This document shows, piece after piece, positions 61,206 to 64,000 of a stretch of DNA of 64,000 bases; positions within the stretch are counted from its first letter, which is position 1; each line of letters starts with the position of its first letter. Below the pieces are notes generated by a model. It was not told the origin of the DNA. It worked only from the letters and a program-made list of their open reading frames with translations, and ran no database searches. The DNA is from Epiperipatus broadwayi (lineage: Eukaryota > Onychophora > Udeonychophora > Euonychophora > Peripatidae), in assembly GCA_028023455.1 (NCBI GenBank), contig JAQFVV010006503.1, forward strand, positions 536,404 through 600,403. The letters run 5' to 3'. Made by a program: the position numbers and the translations under genes.

Positions 61206-61764
61206 TTGGAAGAACTAGTTAATATTAAATGGGGTATTGTTGGACTTTATGAAAATAAACGGAAGTTGAGATAACTGATTTGAAAAATGGATGTGATTTT
61301 TTATAAGAATAGAATCTTAAAAATATAAATGGATTAGGATTTATTATAAATAAAAAATATAAGAAGTTGTGAAGGGTTGTGATGAGATAAAGTGGTAATA
61401 ATAACAGTATATTCAGTGTAATATACCAATACAAATAATTAGATTTATGCCTCAATAAATTCTTATTGTATTGAAAAATACATTCTTATTTAAATGTGCA
61501 GAATAATTTTCAATCACACCAAACAACATTTTAAACTGGCTTAGAAGTTATTAATAATGAATGTAAAAGAATTAAAAGATGAAAGTACTGTGGGTAAATT
61601 TGAATATGGTGATAGAAATTATAGAGAAAATAGACTTGTGGAATTTTTAAAAATAAATATATATTATGAATTGTTTTTGAAAAAAATTCAAATTCAAATG
61701 GACAAGGAAGTCTTCAAATGAAGATATAGGAGAATTAGATTTTATTTTAATTAACAATATATAT
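61206..61764 (+). pseudogene. Old RTE LINE fragment (endonuclease region), plus
   Basis: More diverged than the other RTE copies: IKWGIVGLYENKRK (relatives IKWDIIGLCEVKRK) at about 61226, then, after a gap, a stretch equivalent to the NERRHRLVEFAEKEKLYIMN and ELDYILTN regions at 61570-61760. It stops where the minus-strand copy begins, which may have inserted into it. Confidence 0.7.
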
Positions 61765-61765
61765 A

Positions 61766-63868
61766 TCATCATTAACCATTATCAATCCACTGCAGGATGA
61801 AGGTCTCTCCAAGTTCAATCCATCTTTTCTGGTGTTTAGCTTCTCTTCTCCACATCACCCCTGCACACTTTCTTATTTCATCCATCCATCTCACATGTGG
61901 TCTCTTTCTGGGTCTTTTACAATCTCTTGGAATCCAGTTTAAAATTTCAATTGTCCATCTATTATCATTTCTTCTAGCAATATGTCCAGCCCAACTCCAC
62001 TTCAGTCTTTTAATTTTTTCAAGGAGATCAGTAACACCTGTTTGTTCTCTTACCCATACATTGCGTTTTCGATCTCTTCTTGTTACTCCCAACATACATC
62101 TCTCCATACTTCTTTGAGTGGTTTGAAGTCTCTGTATTGCTTTTCTATTAAGTGTCCAAGTCTCAGATTCATAAGTAAGAACTGGCAAAACACATTTATT
62201 AAAAACCTTCCTTTTCAAACACATAGGCATATTTCCTTTTAGTATCAAGTTATTTCTACCAAAATCACTCCAAACAAGTTTAATTCTATGATTAATTTCA
62301 TCCATTATGTTTCCATCTGTATTAATAATTTGACCAAGGTATTTCTAACTGTTAACTTCTTCTAATTCATCATAATCAATCTTTATTTTCATATTTTGAG
62401 AAAATCTATTAAACATTGCTTTAGTCTTTTTAACATTTATCTTTAGTCCTACTTTTCTACTTTCATCTGATAACTCCTGCAACATTTCCTGTAACTCTAA
62501 AGCATTATTTGCAAAAACAACTACATCATCTGAAAAATCTAAATGACTTAAATAATCTCCATCTACTTTCACTCCTTTAGCTTCCCATTTTAATCCACAA
62601 AATACTTCTTGCAGCACTACTGTAAAAAGTTTTGCAGATATGGAGTCACCCTGTCTTACACCCTTCTCAATGTTGACTTTCCTACTATCATTATGTAATC
62701 TAATTGTTGCTGTTGCATTTTTATAAATATTCTTCAAAATATGACAATATCCTGGATCTATACCTTGATGATCTAATGCTTTAATCCCTGAAGAAATGTT
62801 TATAGAATCAAATGCCTTTTCATAATCTACAAATCCTAAGCATAATGGCAACTCATATTCATTTGTCCTTTCTATAACTTCTCTCAATACCTGGATATGA
62901 TCTACTGTACTTCCACTTTTAAATTCAGCTTGTTCTCTTGGTTGGTGGAAGTCCAGTGTTCTTTGTAGACGAGTTGTAATTATCTTAGTAAAAATTTTGT
63001 ATAAAACTGATAAAAGACTGAGAGGTCTGTAATTTCTAATATCTTCTTTATCACCTTTTTTAAATATTAATATTAATACTGCATTCTTCCAATCATCTGG
63101 TACATCTTTATCATTTAGACATTTGGAGTATAACTTTGCTAAAAAATAATTTCTATTTCTTCACCTGCTTCTTTTAATATATCAACTATATTTCCATCAT
63201 TACCTGGAGCCTTCCTTTTCTTCATAAATTTAATTGCATGTCTCACTTCCTCATTCAAAATTCTGGGCAATTCAGAAGATATAATAGGTATAGGAGGTAC
63301 TTGTTCTTTATTACTATATAATTCTTGATAGAAGTCTTCTACACATTTCATGATGTCATCTGTCTTTTTAGTAATAATCCCATCTTTTTTTCTAATTGCA
63401 GATATAAATTTCCTACCAATACCAAAATATTGTTTTACACTCTTTTGACTTTTATTCTCTTCTACAGCTTTCCTTGCTAGTTCACAATTGTACTTTCTTA
63501 TATAATTTTAAACTCTTTTCCACACCATTTTACAAAATTTGAGATATTCAATCCTTTTTAATGCATCATTTTTGTATATCTTCATATTCCTTTTTTTCTT
63601 CATAAATTCTCTAGTCACAGTAGAAATTTTACTAATCAATTGCTGTGTTTTTCTACCAGCTGTCTTTGTTGCAGTTTTTAAAAGTGTATCAGTTATTTTC
63701 CTATTAATTTCATTCAAATCTGAATCATGTTCAAAATCTACTAATACTTGAAACCGATTTGTAAGTTCTAATTTAAATTCATTAAAATGTTTTTGAAGAT
63801 TAGGAATATCAACTGTAAATATTGTTTTTTTTAATAATTTTTCTCTCTCTAGTTTTGCATTAACACGT
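61766..63868 (-). pseudogene. RTE-clade LINE, minus, joined at its 5' side to a hammerhead-like repeat
   Basis: 3' end (ggttaatgatgat) at about 61766. C-terminus 62305-61772 (RMLGVTRRDRKR-type region, WSWAGHIARRNDN, RPHVRWMDEIRKCAG) is one open stretch to its natural stop. RT 62887-62345 is open too, with YEKAFDS, EKGVRQGDSIS and catalytic FSDD near 62535; a stop and frameshifts separate it from 63351-63139 and the linker 63897-63508. The endonuclease is missing: the copy stops at 63868, where sequence switches to ccaaggctcctcactg. Full-length relatives continue with the cttacaccttac region instead. Confidence 0.85.
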
Positions 63869-64000
63869 ATCCAAGGCTCCTCACTGAAGAAGGCCACAAG
63901 CCAAAAACTAGTCTGGGGATATTGGATGAGTAGGCACTAGAGGGGAATTTTATGTACAAACCTTCTGGCATCAATTGATTACTCTGGTTAGCACAAGGTG
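63869..64000 (+). mobile_element. Hammerhead-like repeat fragment running off the window
   Basis: ccaaggctcctcactgaagaaggcc...ggatattggatgagtagg matches the direct unit at 17362-17480. The core is damaged (CTGAAGA, AAAA for GAAA). It joins the LINE at a shared atc, and continues beyond 64000. Confidence 0.75.

Noticed and set aside
61206-63868. 5' inversion (twin priming) of one RTE insertion
   Set aside because: The inverted endonuclease piece lies at the 3' end of the minus copy, not the 5' end, and is more diverged, so two separate insertions fit better.

Overview
This 64-kb window looks like non-coding DNA from a large, AT-rich animal genome that is saturated with repeats. No prokaryotic gene organisation is present, no rRNA or functional tRNA gene was found, and no intact host protein-coding gene was recognised. 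The mix of elements suggests a marine invertebrate, most likely a mollusc; a cephalopod is my best guess, by inference. The mix is RTE-type LINEs with nearly uninterrupted reading frames, tRNA-headed SINEs, a Penelope-like element, hammerhead-ribozyme-bearing repeats, and many foldback (inverted-repeat) elements. One short exon-like stretch (33308-33484, minus) is the only possible trace of a host gene.

Layout. 1-1305: 3'-truncated (by the window edge) RTE LINE, minus. 1971-8163: 6.2-kb LINE of another clade (zinc-knuckle ORF1, then EN/RT/zinc-finger ORF2), plus, decayed, with a poly(A) tail and a probable target-site duplication (TSD). 8516-15758: three ~2.06-kb LTR copies separated by two ~532-bp internal regions, minus, with primer-binding sites resembling the tRNA-Lys type. 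16180-17593: a foldback and a complete 771-bp hammerhead-like element with an exact 13-bp TSD. 18.0-26.6 kb: SINEs, foldbacks, decayed tandem repeats. 26684-27471: a second hammerhead-like element. 29124-31830: the best-preserved RTE LINE, with two in-frame stops in its main frame. 32.4-36.4 kb: foldbacks, tandem repeats and the exon-like segment. 37.4-42.9 kb: a cluster of hammerhead motifs, an array of ~300-bp hammerhead units, and a decayed Penelope-like element (RT plus GIY-YIG) flanked by inverted tRNA-derived SINEs. 44.9-47.1 kb: three more SINEs. 48.1-50.6 kb: decayed RTE LINE, plus. 52.8 kb: a ~170-bp AAT microsatellite. 55.0-56.6 kb: nested foldbacks and a third short hammerhead-like element with an exact 13-bp TSD. 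58.2 kb: a 28-bp minisatellite. 59.1-59.7 kb: a large foldback. 61.2-64.0 kb: two RTE fragments and a fourth hammerhead-like repeat running off the end.

How the parts relate. The LINEs can supply reverse transcriptase for themselves and probably for the SINEs. The Penelope-like element is the natural candidate partner for the small hammerhead-containing repeats: such ribozymes are known in Penelope terminal repeats and in retrozymes, and here these repeats carry 13-bp TSDs and a characteristic 'inverted partial copy plus direct copy' layout. The most interesting material is this collection of self-cleaving-ribozyme-like repeats, above all the 37.8-38.7 kb array, in which two copies keep the same ribozyme pairings despite base changes.
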